64,000 nt of DNA from Schizonepeta tenuifolia (lineage: Eukaryota > Streptophyta > Magnoliopsida > Lamiales > Lamiaceae), in contig CM055958.1 in assembly GCA_029490685.1 (NCBI GenBank), positions 92,200,570 to 92,264,569 on the forward strand, written 5' to 3'. A model generated the notes under the pieces. That model was not told the origin of the DNA. It ran no database searches and saw only the letters and a list, made by a program, of their open reading frames with translations. Both the position numbers and the translations under genes were made by a program. Position 1 is the first letter of the stretch. Each line of letters begins with the position of its first letter. Below, piece after piece: positions 1 to 10,713 of this stretch.

Positions 1-310
1 CGACATCTGGACAAAAGCATCCAAGAAGGGACAGACACCAGGGAGCTGTGCAACAACCCTGAAGCTGTTCACTTTCTTGATGACATGCTCGCCAAAAATG
101 CCTCCTGCATGGACGACGTCGACGCAGCTGATGTGTAACGACCCGTTTCAAAATTCCTTTTATTTACATTATTTTAATTGTGAAATTTCATATTTTCCTT
201 TTAATTCCTTAAATGTGAAATTTATTAATCAAGCTATGATGTAGTTTAAGTCGCGCCCTAGACGAATTTAAGTTTCGTAAGATATTATTTTTATGTTTAT
301 TTTTCCTAAC

Positions 311-317
311 TATAATA

Positions 318-386
<69 letters not shown>
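311..386. repeat. Poly(A) and (ATA)n simple repeat
   Basis: A run of about 38 A residues is followed by roughly 12 AAT/ATA triplets inside the solo LTR. Confidence 0.95.
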
Positions 387-1629
387 CAAAGGGGGTATTT
401 TACTTATTTATTTTATTGATTTGATAAGGACTATGAATTAAGATTTATAGTTATCTATTTCTATACTAACTAGATTAGTTTACGTCAGGACTCTTTTATA
501 TAAAGTTATCAACCTAGTCTATTTCTTCTTATTTTCACCCTAATCTTCTTCACTATAAATCGGCGGTCACTTTTAGTTCTCTTCTTTTTTTTTTTTACGC
601 CGCAGAGAAAAAAACTCTGGTCCAGAAACTTAAAACATTTCTCTTGTTTATTCGCGACTAAGATTTCGAAATAAGGTACCTTATCTTCATGATTGCTATA
701 TTTTTTATTCTCCCCTAATTCTGATTTTTTGCGGCGCATACTCATACTACTGACACATATATTTTCTTGCTTTCAAATCAGCCTACGAGAGCTTGCATCT
801 AGGTATTCTAATGCTATCTATTAGTTATTTGAATAAATAAAATATCATGTGCTTAATTTTCCTTCATCTATTTATTAATCTTTCTTTTATGATAACACCT
901 CATGTTTTAGAATTTGAACCCGGCGAATTTCAGTAAGATCTAAAATACAATCTATATATTTTAAAGATATTATTTATTTGCTTCAAACTCTTAGATATAA
1001 TTAAACTTTAAATATACTAAGTGCCTGAATATATATTAGTATGTATGTAGGTCCTATTATAGGTGTAAATTAAACTAATTTGAAAGTAGTTGACATATGG
1101 ATGATTAATAAACATATATTCGTAGTACTTTATCTTATAAAAACATAATATAAATATATATATATAATAATGTGTGTGTATCAGTTTCGCTTTCAAAATA
1201 AGACGAATTACTTTTGATCAATATTTTTCTAATCATTCAATTAGCAATTAATAAGTTTTAAATTTGGTGCTAATAAACTTGGCTAATTGTATATATGTGT
1301 ATGCATACATGTTTACGTATAATACATGTGCATGAATCACAATATTAACTTTTGACAGTAAGTTTACGACTAATTTTATATAAATTAGTGATTTAATTTA
1401 GACGACTTCTATAAGCTCAATTAGGCCCATGTTTCTTATTTTTATTTTTTTAATTATTTATGTAACTAGGTGCGGCGCGACTAGGACCCTCGTCTGCTAC
1501 TTAATTTGTTTGGATCGTTTGTGCTCAAACTTAAGGTGTGAGATCTTTACTTAAACTTTATACCGTTGACTTATTTTGTCCTTTTTAATACGATATGAAT
1601 TGCCGTATGTGATTATTTGACTTTAAGTG

Positions 1630-1805
1630 TTGAGCGGACCATGTTAAGTTGTCCATTGACTTGCTCTCACTTGCGTACAATACATTTGATATCATTTGAT
1701 GAGCAGGACCTGTTGAGTTGTCCATTGACTTTGCTCTATTTTATTGACGCTTTGTACGTTGACATTTAGTGTTGAGTGGACCTGTTGAGTTGTCCATTGA
1801 CTTTG
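1630..1805 (+). repeat. Three degenerate tandem units inside the solo LTR
   Basis: Three copies of a unit close to GAGYGGACCTGTTGAGTTGTCCATTGACTTTGCTCT lie about 60-75 bp apart. They resemble the repeated enhancer-like blocks found in the U3 part of many plant LTRs; that role is an inference. Confidence 0.6.
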
Positions 1806-4140
1806 CTCTCACTCCTTGTTGCGTATTATTTGACTTTAATATTCACTACGTGCCTCTATTTTATTAAATTGGACAAATATATTGGTATAACTGCCCACAC
1901 TAAGTATATTCGCGTATACTTATCCCCAAACTTAAACTTTTCAGGTAATTGAAGTCGGAGGCGTGGAGGTGTCCAATGACGAGTCAAAATAAATAGAAAT
2001 TTTATTTTATGTTTTTTTCTAAGACATTAGAATTCTATGTTCTGCATTTATTTTAGTTCTTTCCGTACTTGTTGCATGTGATTGTTGCGTTTTTCGCCAT
2101 CTTTTGGTTAAATAAAATATTTCGTTTTCTTTCAATTAAGTTAATCATTATTCTTTATTCAAGAAAAAAAAATTTACTCATATTTTTCCGTTGCAAATAT
2201 TTCTTTAAAATATTAAATATTTTTTTAAATATTATTTTAATGCCTTAATTAGATTAGGGTGTTACATGATGAGGCGGCCAAGAGAGAAGAAGACAAGCTC
2301 AAGGCCTACCTCGCCAGCCGATCTGCCATGGTTGTCCTGGAGTCTGCTGCCCAGCCACAACCACCGCTCCTGCCCGGACCCTCCGATCAGCCAGCTCTCT
2401 CAACCGACGTCATCTGCGAGCTGATCTCGGAGAGGGTCAACCAGCTGAGGACGGAGATGCTGTCCAAGATCCAGCTGGGCAAGGAGGAAGAAGCTGACAG
2501 GATGCAGCAGCTGATGGCAGAAAATGCCAGCCTGAAGAATCAGCTAGGTCACCTCTCCTCTTCTCTGCAGCACAAGCTCGAAGATCTCTCCACTTCTTCC
2601 AGCTCAGAGGTCTCGGCTCTAAGAAAGGCCGTTCAGAGCCTCAGCTCGGATTTCAACGTGTTCAAGACCGTTGCTGAATCTGACCTCGCAAAGTCCCAGC
2701 AGACTCAGGACCAGGAGTGGATGGCTCAGTTCGCCTCTTTCCGAGCTGAGTTCGTCTCCCTCCACAAAGAGGTCTCTGCGACCTTTGCAGCTGTGCAGCG
2801 AGCTGAGCAGGAGCGCCAAGACTTGGAGTTGGCGAAGAAGGTGGAAGAGAAGGACGCTGTTGATGAGCTGTTTTCCCGCATTCAACAAGCTGAAGCCAAG
2901 TTGACCTCTCTGGATGGCACTGTTGCCACCCTTTTGGATGATGCCAAAAAGGGGGAAGACAAGGAGCCAGCAGCTGGGGAAGACAAGGAGCCGTCAGCTG
3001 GGGATGGACAAGGGAAAGCTGTTCTCCAGCAAGGAGAAGGAGTGCCAGCTGAAGCTGAAGCTGAAGGGTCGCAGCCCGAACTGGAAGTCTCCCACGACCT
3101 CGTAGCCGAGCTCACAGCCGAGCTCGATGCAGAACTTGACGGGATATCCGTTGAAGACTGTATCGAAGCTGCCAAAGCTATGGAGGTGCCTAAGGAGAAG
3201 TACTTGAATCCCTCTTGGATCAAGAAGTTCGCTGCCGATCAGGCCAAGAAGGTGGCCAAGTTCGAGAAGGAGCTCGCCAAGGTGGAGAAGAACGTCGACA
3301 GAAACAAAGCCAGCCGGAGTGTGCGAAGAATCAACAAGCACCAGATGAAGGCTGAGGCTAGAAAGTCGACGCATCAGCTGCAGAAGAACGCTCCGCTCCC
3401 GTCTCGATACCCACACGTTGACAAGTGGATGAATGCGGAGTGGAACGATGACTGGGAACAGTTCAAGCATGAGTTCGTCAATGACTTCTATTACAAGAAA
3501 GTCTACTCGACTGAAGACCCAAGGCTAGCCTTCAAGGAAGCCCTGTGGGAACTCAGATCTGGAGATCCTGGAATGTTTAGTCAGTTCAAGCGAGCTATGC
3601 TGAATGCTCAGCTTGATCCCAACACTGTTCCTGTTCCAAAGAAGTGCATATACCGCCCTCCGATGATCAAAGGCACAAGCACGCCAAATAGAAATACAAT
3701 CTTGGCTGAGGCGATGCAAGTATGCAAGGAACACGGCGTCAACACTGGGATTGAGTCGGAAGCGAAGAAGGAGATCTTCAACCGTATCTTCAACAAGTAC
3801 GGTCAACAGTATTTCTGAGCTGTCAAAGTTTTTGAGCTGATAATGTTTTTGGATGTTGTAGTTTTTGAAGCAACTGTTGTATCTTTCTATGTTTTGCGCC
3901 TAACTTTGTAACCTTCAGTTGTAACAAAAACTTCAAAGTATATAATACGATTCACCTTGATGAACAATTCCTCATTGTCCAAGCTCTGAATCACAAAGTC
4001 TTTCAATTTCATGTTATAACTGTGCTAACCCTTTGATATTTTATCTTATAGACTGTCTAGAATTTCAGCTGAGATTTTAGATAAGTTAGTGAGGTTTAGA
4101 TCAGTAGTGGTTTCAAGTTATAAGTGGTTTTGGCATCATC

Positions 4141-4154
4141 AAAAAGGGGGAAAT
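4141..4154 (+). other. Polypurine tract of the copia element
   Basis: AAAAAGGGGGAAA followed by T lies immediately before the TGTTGGG start of the 3' LTR. This is the usual site for priming plus-strand synthesis in copia elements. Confidence 0.75.
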
Positions 4155-4328
4155 TGTTGGGAAATTTATTAGTATGAGTTTTGATGAATTCCAAAACCGG
4201 CTGACCCCAACCGAGTAGTTGTTGCCAGAACCTAATGTTAGAATTTAGGCTCGCTGTTTGAGCAAAGTTAAGATTCTATCTTTACAGGTCTCCAGCTGAA
4301 GATGGCAACAAGGCGTCACTCAGACAGA

Positions 4329-4490
4329 ACATCAGTTGTGAAGAAAGACAACTGAGAGTTCATTTGTTCAGATGCAAACAAGGGGAAGTCTTCAGAACAT
4401 CAGTTGAAGGAAACCAACTGAGCGTTCATCAGATGAGAAACAGTTGAGAGGAAGAGAACATCAGATGAAAAGGAAATCATCTGAGGGTTC
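4329..4490 (+). repeat. Repeated hairpin modules in the LTR U3 region
   Basis: Three modules have the form ACATC-arm-spacer-arm-GAG(N)GTTC. The arms are CAGTTG/CAACTG at 4333-4354, CAGTTG/CAACTG at 4401-4420 and CAGATG/CATCTG at 4462-4483. In the third module both arms differ from the first two and pairing is kept. Further partial copies (AACTGAGGGTTCA, CAGCTGAAGATC) run on to about 4640. Confidence 0.7.
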
Positions 4491-4887
4491 AAACCCAACT
4501 GAGTAAAGAAGTGGAAGACAACTGAGGGTTCAGTTTCAGAACCTCAGTTATAGAATCTGAACAAGGAGTTCAACTGTTTTGAAGTTCAAAGTCAGCTGAG
4601 AACTCGACAGATCGGAACATCAGCTGAAGATCACTCAGAAGAAGGTCAAGACGTTCAACCGACAAACCGAAGTTGACTGTCAAAGATTTGAATTTCAAAA
4701 GGAAGTCACATGAGGGTTTGACCGTTCAGTCATTACCCCATCTGGCCCAACACAAGGCTGTCTCAGATGGAAAGCAGAAGAGCACAGATGCCATATCGGG
4801 AAAGTCTGCAGAGATGAGAGACAAGCCATCGCTTTCAACCGATCAGAGATCAACTGCTCCTCCAACGGCTAGTTGATTCTCTCCGCC

Positions 4888-4896
4888 TATAAATAG
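4888..4896 (+). promoter_or_regulatory. TATA box of the copia LTR
   Basis: TATAAATAG is preceded by a pyrimidine-rich stretch and lies about 735 bp into the LTR, a usual place for the retrotransposon promoter. Transcription would start some 30 bp downstream. Confidence 0.65.
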
Positions 4897-5573
4897 AGGC
4901 ATCCTCTCATTCGAGAAGTAGAGATATGTAGATAGACACATAGACGACGAAAAAAGTTCAAGAGCTTTCTCGAGAGTAATCAAAGCAAATCTGCAACATC
5001 ATCATCTAAGAGCATCAGCAGCTGAGAGTTCCAATTTGAGAGAACATTAGTAGCTGAGGGTTCCTAGAATTCGAAACCGTTTTTGATCTTAGGTTGAGTG
5101 TTTATTCGTTCAAGCCTTAGATCCAGCTCTCATTATTGATCGAGCTGTAGTTGGAAATCCTACCCTTTCTCACACCCTAAAAAGTGTGCTAGGACCTTAC
5201 TCTTCCTGTAATTGAGTAGTTAGGTCGTCAAGTACCCGCAAACTTGACTTAGGCTGTTTAGTGCCCGCAAACTAAACTGTAACGGTTGCTCAGCCCGCGT
5301 AAGTTGAGTGGAACTGTCCAGAAGAACTTGGACTGAGGTGTGTGGACTCACATCTCCCCGTGGACGTAGGAGTTCTCTCCGAACCACGTAAATCTTGTGT
5401 GTCGTGTTGTTTTGTGTTCAGTCATTATTTTGCATATCTCAACTGACAATCTAACCGCATACAATCTGCATACTTTCACAACAACAGTTTTGGTTTTGAC
5501 CAACCGTGCATAAAAGCGTGAGTTTGATTTTACGAGTTTATTTTCCACCACATTCCGCACAGCACCAATCTTC

Positions 5574-5711
5574 CAGCTGAGGTTGCTTACTCAGCTGTGA
5601 GATCCCAACTGAGTCCTCTCACTCAGTTGAAGTTGATTTCAAGTGTTAAGTTTTTCGAAAGTTGAAAAATCCTAACTGGTGTATTCCCCCCCCCCCCCCC
5701 CATACACCAGT
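5574..5711 (+). repeat. Three consecutive hairpins near the LTR 3' end, one with a C16 loop
   Basis: Hairpin 1 pairs CAGCTGAG (5574-5581) with CTCAGCTG (5590-5597). Hairpin 2 pairs CAACTGAGT (5606-5614) with ACTCAGTTG (5621-5629). Hairpin 3 pairs ACTGGTGTAT (5675-5684) with ATACACCAGT (5702-5711) around a T plus a run of 16 C. Confidence 0.8.
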
Positions 5712-5760
5712 AACTCGTATCGGGACCATCAAAAACTAACAACAATTAAAACAACATATG

Positions 5761-7277
5761 CTACTCCGCATTTTCATCTTCGTTGTCATCATCTTCATTT
5801 CCATCACCATTATAAATCGGTCTCATTTCCCACATAGCATTAGCAATACTCGATCTCCACGCATTTGCTTCCATTCTTTGTTGTAGTTGGCTTTGAGATA
5901 GCCATTCCAAATTCTCTTCTCCCGTGTCAACATGTTGGTCATCTTGAGCTTCTTCAGATTCGACTGGAAATTCATCAAAGCGGCACTCTCTCCGAAGAAA
6001 ATTGTGTAATCCGGCACAAGCCAATACCAATTCTGCTTGTGTTTGAAATGGAAACGGATGTGCCGTTTTGAAAATTACAAAACGTGATTTGAAAATACCA
6101 AATATTCTCTCTATCACATTTCTTAACGATGCGTGACGAAGATTGAACAACTCACTAGCATTTCTAGGGTGACGACCTTGACCACCAAAATCTTTAAGAT
6201 GATATCGAACACCACGTAATGGAGCTAAAAATTATCTCCGATTAGGAAATCCACAATCTACTAGATAATATTTACCTACCAATAAAACATATAACATTAG
6301 TTAGTTATCAAGAATAAAAAATTTTAACACAAGAAAAAAATATGGTACCTTGAGGTACATGAAGTCCATTTCTTCTTGACATTGCATCACTTAAAAGTTT
6401 TGAGTCATGTGCCGAGCCTTCCCATCCACTCAGCACATATATGAACTGTAAATCGAAATTGCAAGCCGCCAGAATATTTTGTGATTGAATCCCATGACGG
6501 TTACGATAACTACTTACATCTCGGCCTGTTACAGTTGTCGGGATATGAGTCTCATCTATAGCTCCGATGCAATCCTAATAAAAAGGCCACAATAATACAA
6601 AAAGACTTAAATCGTGTACAAAAAGGGCAAAAAACTACAATATATATATTAATACAAAAAAAGACACAATACCTTAAAAAAGGGTTAAATCTTGTACTTT
6701 CCTGAATTTTAGCAGGTATTGATGTAGATGGCCGAACCATCAGGTCCGGTGCTATGGTGTTCAACGCCTTCAGTAGTTTGTTAAAATTTCGGCTAGTAGC
6801 AAAATGCGAACGGCCGAACCTTTGACGAACATTACAAAACCGATCATTGTATCCTACAATTAGCAAGAATGTTGCCACTATTTCTTCAACACATATATAT
6901 CGTGTATCCTCTAAATGAGTTTTCTCTCTTAGAATCGAGCATAACTTTAAAAAGGCATCAGGATACATCCTATATAACTGTCAAAAACTGTATGGATCAC
7001 CTTGAATCATGTTACGTATAAAAAGAGTACCCTGTTTAGTAATTGGCCGTCGCCTCAAAGAAGGTTGAATACGTCGAGGCATATTTATAATCTTTCCTAC
7101 TACAATTATCACGATCTTAATTGCCAACATTAACTGCTTCACCGTTTCATAATAGTTAATTTCCGATTCTTCATCTATTTCTTCATCCATTTCTTCTTCT
7201 TCTATTTCTTCTTCCATTATATCAAAATTTTCCATGACTGCATATATTAGAACATTGTAAATAATTAACAAAGTCAT
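5761..7277 (-). pseudogene. Harbinger DDE transposase (DDE_Tnp_4 type), two in-frame stops
   Basis: The enzyme would cut and rejoin transposon ends. Deduced exons are 7277-6673, 6574-6349 and 6275-5761, with GT-AG introns. Exon 1 has the family segment around FLIRNMIQGD/MYPDAFLKLC and VEEIVATFLLIVGYNDR. The first catalytic Asp is in CIGAIDETHIP, formed just after splice junction 1. The second is in YYLVDCGFPN, at the start of exon 3. The Glu is in LRNVIERIFG. All three catalytic residues are therefore present. A TGA at 6983-6981 and a TAA at 6234-6232 interrupt the frame. The C-terminus is acidic (DDDNEDENAE). The N-terminal start is uncertain; the stretch from 7277 is very acidic and its assignment is tentative. 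Confidence 0.85.
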
Positions 7278-7428
7278 TTCACCAACAACATAATAATCTG
7301 TTCAAAACAAAACAAAACAACCAACGATCTCATGACAAAAAATACCGTGTCCAATCTAAAACATAAGTCATATCACCAACAAAGTCATGACAAAATATAA
7401 CATAACCATTACAAGACTCAAATGATCA

Positions 7429-8451
7429 CTAATTTTTAATCTTGTAAGCTATCCAACGAGCTCGTTCTTCAATGGTCATCTTCAAAAAACTATCTTTTTT
7501 TGACTTTGTGTCAAGTAAGTCAAGTGCCTTAAGGCGAACTTCATCATCCAAATCTGGGATCTCTTTGATAGCATCCCAAGCTGTGAAAGATCGTTCCTTT
7601 TCTCTTTTCTCTAGTATAGTATCTCTTTTTTGTAGGAGGATATGAACTCCATCAAATGTGTTTGTTAATTTTCTAAGCTCTTCAATGAGATCGGGATCAC
7701 TAGAGCCAGAAGGTGCTTCGTAGTGTGTTCTACTCCTTTTGGGAGCTCTTCTTTGAGTTGAGAAATCAGACACTTCAGGGAACAGCGGTGGTGTGAAACC
7801 AGATGATGGTGGCTCATCCTGAGATAGTCCTACAAACATCTCCTTTTCAGGGTCGAAATTCAATTCCTCTATCCGAGGCTCTCTATTTTCATGATTTCCT
7901 ACTGTCCTTGTATCAGTAGAACTACCCAACCCAATGGAACTTTTTCCTACAGCAACACCATTTCCTATAGCAATTTCCAAATCCTGACAATCAAGACATT
8001 CCCCGTAGCGCAAGTGAATGTCTTTTGGCCGCTCCTAGCATAAATAGAAAACAAAATGAAATAAACACTATATTATTATAAAAAATTATTCGATAATATT
8101 ATGTAATGTAATGCTTAAGAAACTTACCGCTAAGTACGACTCCTATACTTCATCAGAAGTTGTGAACTTTTTAGTATTGTGGTCGTATCCAAAACCAGAG
8201 CTAAACCTCATAAGATTGGAATAAGATAACCAACAACTTTTAAACCATTTGAGGCGGCTTTGGTAATTGCTATATGTCTTATTACAACTAAGTCTTTCGT
8301 TAAGAATGGGAAGTATTCGTTCTTCCACCGCTGCTTTAGTAAAGATACCACTGTTATCATGCCATCCCCTACCCGCAGCATCAACCATAAGTTCTAACAA
8401 CAAGTCGCTTTGATCCTTAGTCCATTGCTCATAGGATGGCTTTCTTTTCAA
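7429..8451 (-). pseudogene. Harbinger ORF1, Myb/SANT-like DNA-binding protein, one in-frame stop
   Basis: Harbinger ORF1 proteins bind the transposon ends and bring the transposase there. Exon 1 (to 8128) contains the Myb/SANT-like block with the family run KTYSNYQSRLKWFK and the conserved SYSNLMRFSSGFGYD segment. Exon 2 (8034-7429) holds a linker and a C-terminal helical part ending RARWIAYKIKN. A GT-AG intron of about 94 bp separates them. A TAG at 8145-8143 replaces the Trp expected after DEV, while the frame and the downstream ESYLA segment are intact. No ATG is found at the 5' end of exon 1; the frame stays open a little further upstream, so an earlier exon is possible. Confidence 0.8.
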
Positions 8452-9224
8452 ATCTTTTTTGTGAATCCCCCATGATATAACTCTATTTCATATATTTTAA
8501 GCATATTAGATAATACAAATATTATATAATATATGCAAATTATATAATACAGAAACCAACGAAAAACAATGTTCAATTACCAGCCGTGGCTGGCTTCCAG
8601 CGCCAGCTGGACCGCTCACGACAATGATTTCAAGCAAGCGCTGAAAGCCAGCCGCCGTTGGTTTATTCTTCACAGAGTATATTACGATGCATACATATGA
8701 ACCAGAGATCAATCCAACCAAGCGTGAATCCAAACCAATACACGTGAAATACAATCAAACGAATACGTGAATACAAACCATAATAATAATAACCAAAATT
8801 AATAAATAACTACCAAAAGATGGGGAAAAACACTAGTTTCATACCTTCAAACAATCATTATCACAAAAAACATAACACAAATCTATACACATACAGTACA
8901 CAAACAAAATAAAGAGAGAAAAATAATGGAAAACAAGTTGAAGAATAGTACCTTTGTTGTTGGAAGAAGAATGAAGGAACAACACCAAAGCAATGAAGAA
9001 AAACAATGATAATACGTGAAGTCTGGAGATTTATAAGGCTTGGACGCCTAAAAATTTCCAGTCGTGGCTGGGCCCAGCCGAGGGTGAAAAAGGGCCCAGC
9101 AATTTCTGGACAGCCGCTCTCGCTTGTTGCTATGGAATCTCAAATTCTCGTGGTTGAAGGTCAGAATTCGTTCAGTACAAAAATTGCTTGAAATCACGTT
9201 AAATTCCATAAGACTCAACAACAC

Positions 9225-9388
9225 TAGAAAGTCAGTGGAGTTTTCAATACCACCAAATTTTTATGGAGTTTAAAAAGTTGTGATTGAATACCACCAGATT
9301 TTTAAGGAGTTTAAAAAGTCTGTTTGAATACACCCAGACTTCCAAACTCCTAAAAAATCCCACAGAGTCTTGATTGAATACACCCCCC
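9225..9388 (-). repeat. Subterminal repeats of the Harbinger element
   Basis: Four imperfect copies of a motif close to TTGAATAC(A)CCA, each tied to a GTTTAAAAAGT-type stretch, lead up to the terminal sequence. Such arrays are usual transposase-binding sites in Harbinger and hAT elements. Confidence 0.6.
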
Positions 9389-9535
9389 TTAGTCTTTTGG
9401 ATTTCCTCACATTTATCCTAATTTTGTGTCTCTTGAGTTACCAAACCAATTTCCTTTCATTAACAGTTGTTTCGAAAGTGGCATCTGATTTAATATGGAC
9501 ACTAGATGTTGTTTCTAATTTTTTGTTCATTTTAA

Positions 9536-10426
9536 CGGCGTGTATTGAATTGAGATTCGGTAGGATTTTTAGGATTTTAAAAAGTCCACGGATTTTGAAA
9601 GTCTATAGACTCTGCGTAGAGTTTGGACAATTTCGTGTGGATTTTGTTATCGACTTTAAGTGGATTTTGAACGATTTCGTAGGAGTTCAAATCAATTAAG
9701 CCAACGGTCACTGATACACAATGCGCGCTTGAACTAAACCTAGAGCTCGCTCGATATCCGTCCCGCTGAAATAAGACCCAGCGCCGCTGAGTCCAATTCA
9801 ATCAATTTTGTACATAAACACGCACACACACAAAAAGGCAGATTATGACTAATGATAAGCAAACACTCTTATTTCGCCCCAAAAGAATTAAAAATAATTA
9901 AAGGACAGTGTAGTAGTACATAGAGAGAGGAAAACAAACGCCACCGCCACGCCGATTAATTCTCATAATTTAATTTTTTTCGTCGTTATTTTACAAGTCC
10001 CTCGCAGACCGATTAATTCTCTTTATTCCCAGCGCCCGCTGGTTCCCAACCGCAGTGGTACTGCACTTCCAGCGGCCTCTAGATGTCAACAACGGCTGGG
10101 ATGAATTCGGGCGCCGTTGAGTCTCACCCAGCGTTGAAGTCTTCAATGTTGAGCAACTAAGCAGGTGTTGGGTGACAACGAGCGCTGAAAATCCAGAATC
10201 CATCGAAATCTCATGGGGAAGCTCGGATTTCGTCCTTTGAATTTTTTTAGCAAAATCTATCAGAATTGATAGATTGTTAAAATTCGCATAATGTTGAATA
10301 TCACTAGATTTTAAGAGACTTTAAAAAGTATGGATTGAAGATTTTAAAAAGTTTGAATTGAATAGCTCTAGATTTTAAAGGACTTTTAAAAGTCTGGATT
10401 GCAGAGTCTCAATCCAATACACCCCC
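9536..10426. mobile_element. Non-autonomous Harbinger element (about 890 bp)
   Basis: The left end reads CGGCGTGTATTGAATTGAGA and the right end, reversed, reads GGGGGTGTATTGGATTGAGA: inverted repeats with three mismatches in the first 20 bases. TAA flanks both sides (9533-9535 and 10427-10429). The termini and the subterminal AAAAAGTNTG(G)ATTGAA motifs match the larger Harbinger element next door, so the two probably belong to one family. No transposase can be read inside. Confidence 0.85.
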
Positions 10427-10713
10427 TAAGTTTCCAAAGCAGCTCCTCATTTTCATGACCCCACAACAATACAAGTTCAAGAATTTGTAATATAATTCAA
10501 AACTCATTAACATCTCCGATTTTGACATTTATAAATAGATTATTTTTTTCAAAGAACTCCCATAATCTTTAACTCTCTTCAACCAAGTCATTCTAATATC
10601 TACCATTCTATGGTACCTCTTCCCCACCTACAACACTGATAAACATCAACATACTTACCAAGGTAATCGCATAAAAACTTCAACAACATGAACATCAAAA
10701 TCAACATCAAAAC

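Larger units (their letters stand above)
134..2266. mobile_element. Solo LTR (Ty3/gypsy-like) inserted in the copia ORF
   Basis: The 2133 bp begin TGTAACGACCC and end GGGTGTTACA, giving 6 bp perfect terminal inverted repeats (TGTAAC/GTTACA). The 5 bp target duplication TGATG is exact at 129-133 and 2267-2271. No internal coding region, primer-binding site or second LTR is seen, so this is what remains after LTR-LTR recombination. Ends of this type are common in plant Ty3/gypsy chromoviruses such as Tekay; that assignment is an inference. It contains a long A-run with (ATA)n (311-385) and three tandem GTTGAGTTGTCCATTGACTT-like units near 1630-1805. Confidence 0.85.
1..3818 (+). pseudogene. Coiled-coil ORF of the copia element (env-like position), split by a solo LTR
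   Basis: The reading frame is open from base 1, is interrupted at 134-2271 by a solo LTR plus one duplicated target copy, and continues to a stop at 3816-3818. The two parts are in the same frame once the insertion is disregarded. The visible product is about 558 residues and the true start is off the window. It is rich in Glu, Lys, Gln and Ala with long heptad-like stretches, an acidic stretch with a short tandem repeat (EDKEPAAG then EDKEPSAG, near 2959-3000), and a better-folded C-terminal part with many Trp and Tyr residues that ends in YGQQYF. I recognise no enzyme motif. SIRE elements carry a coiled-coil env-like ORF here, so that role is an inference from position. Confidence 0.6.
1..5741 (+). 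mobile_element. SIRE-like Ty1/copia retrotransposon, 3' part only
   Basis: The end of a long terminal ORF, a purine tract and one LTR can be seen; gag, pol and the 5' LTR would lie off the left edge. An extra ORF between pol and a purine tract of the form AAAAAGGGGGAAA, followed directly by an LTR starting TGTTGG, is the layout of SIRE/Maximus copia elements. No reverse transcriptase is inside the window, so the family is inferred from the 3' layout. The element carries a 2.1 kb solo LTR of another family, and it abuts a Harbinger element on the right with no left Harbinger terminus visible, which suggests it inserted into that element. Confidence 0.62.
4155..5741 (+). mobile_element. 3' LTR of the SIRE-like element
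   Basis: The LTR starts TGTTGGG right after the purine tract and ends near CTAACA (5736-5741) or three bases later at CAACA, which would give a perfect 5 bp inverted repeat with TGTTG. It has a TATA box at 4888-4896, a set of hairpin modules in the upstream (U3-like) part and three strong hairpins near the 3' end. No complete TSD can be checked because the 5' LTR is outside the window. Confidence 0.7.
5742..9388 (-). mobile_element. PIF/Harbinger DNA transposon with both ORFs, decayed, truncated at its 3' end
   Basis: Both standard Harbinger genes lie on the minus strand: a Myb/SANT-like ORF1 (7429-8451) and a DDE transposase (5761-7277). The element's 5' end, at the right side here, is marked by a terminal sequence reading GGGGGGTGTATTCAATCA on the minus strand (9371-9388), next to TTA, the typical 3 bp target of the superfamily. 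The opposite terminus is absent because the copia LTR begins right after the transposase stop. All identified coding regions carry in-frame stops, so the element is not expected to be autonomous. Confidence 0.85.

Noticed and set aside
509..745. Minus-strand lysine-rich ORF
   Set aside because: It lies inside the solo LTR and reflects A/T-rich composition; no domain or splice context.
2619..3806. Several antisense ORFs over the copia ORF
   Set aside because: They are shadows of the plus-strand coding frame, with Leu/Ser-rich composition and no similarity.
5675..5711. GGTGTATTCCCCC as the missing Harbinger terminus
   Set aside because: It resembles the GGGGGTGTATTC end at first sight, but it is part of a symmetric hairpin within the copia LTR and has no TTA/TAA flank.
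9006..10203. Short ORFs within and next to the Harbinger elements
   Set aside because: They lie in terminal and subterminal repeat sequence and show no family motifs.
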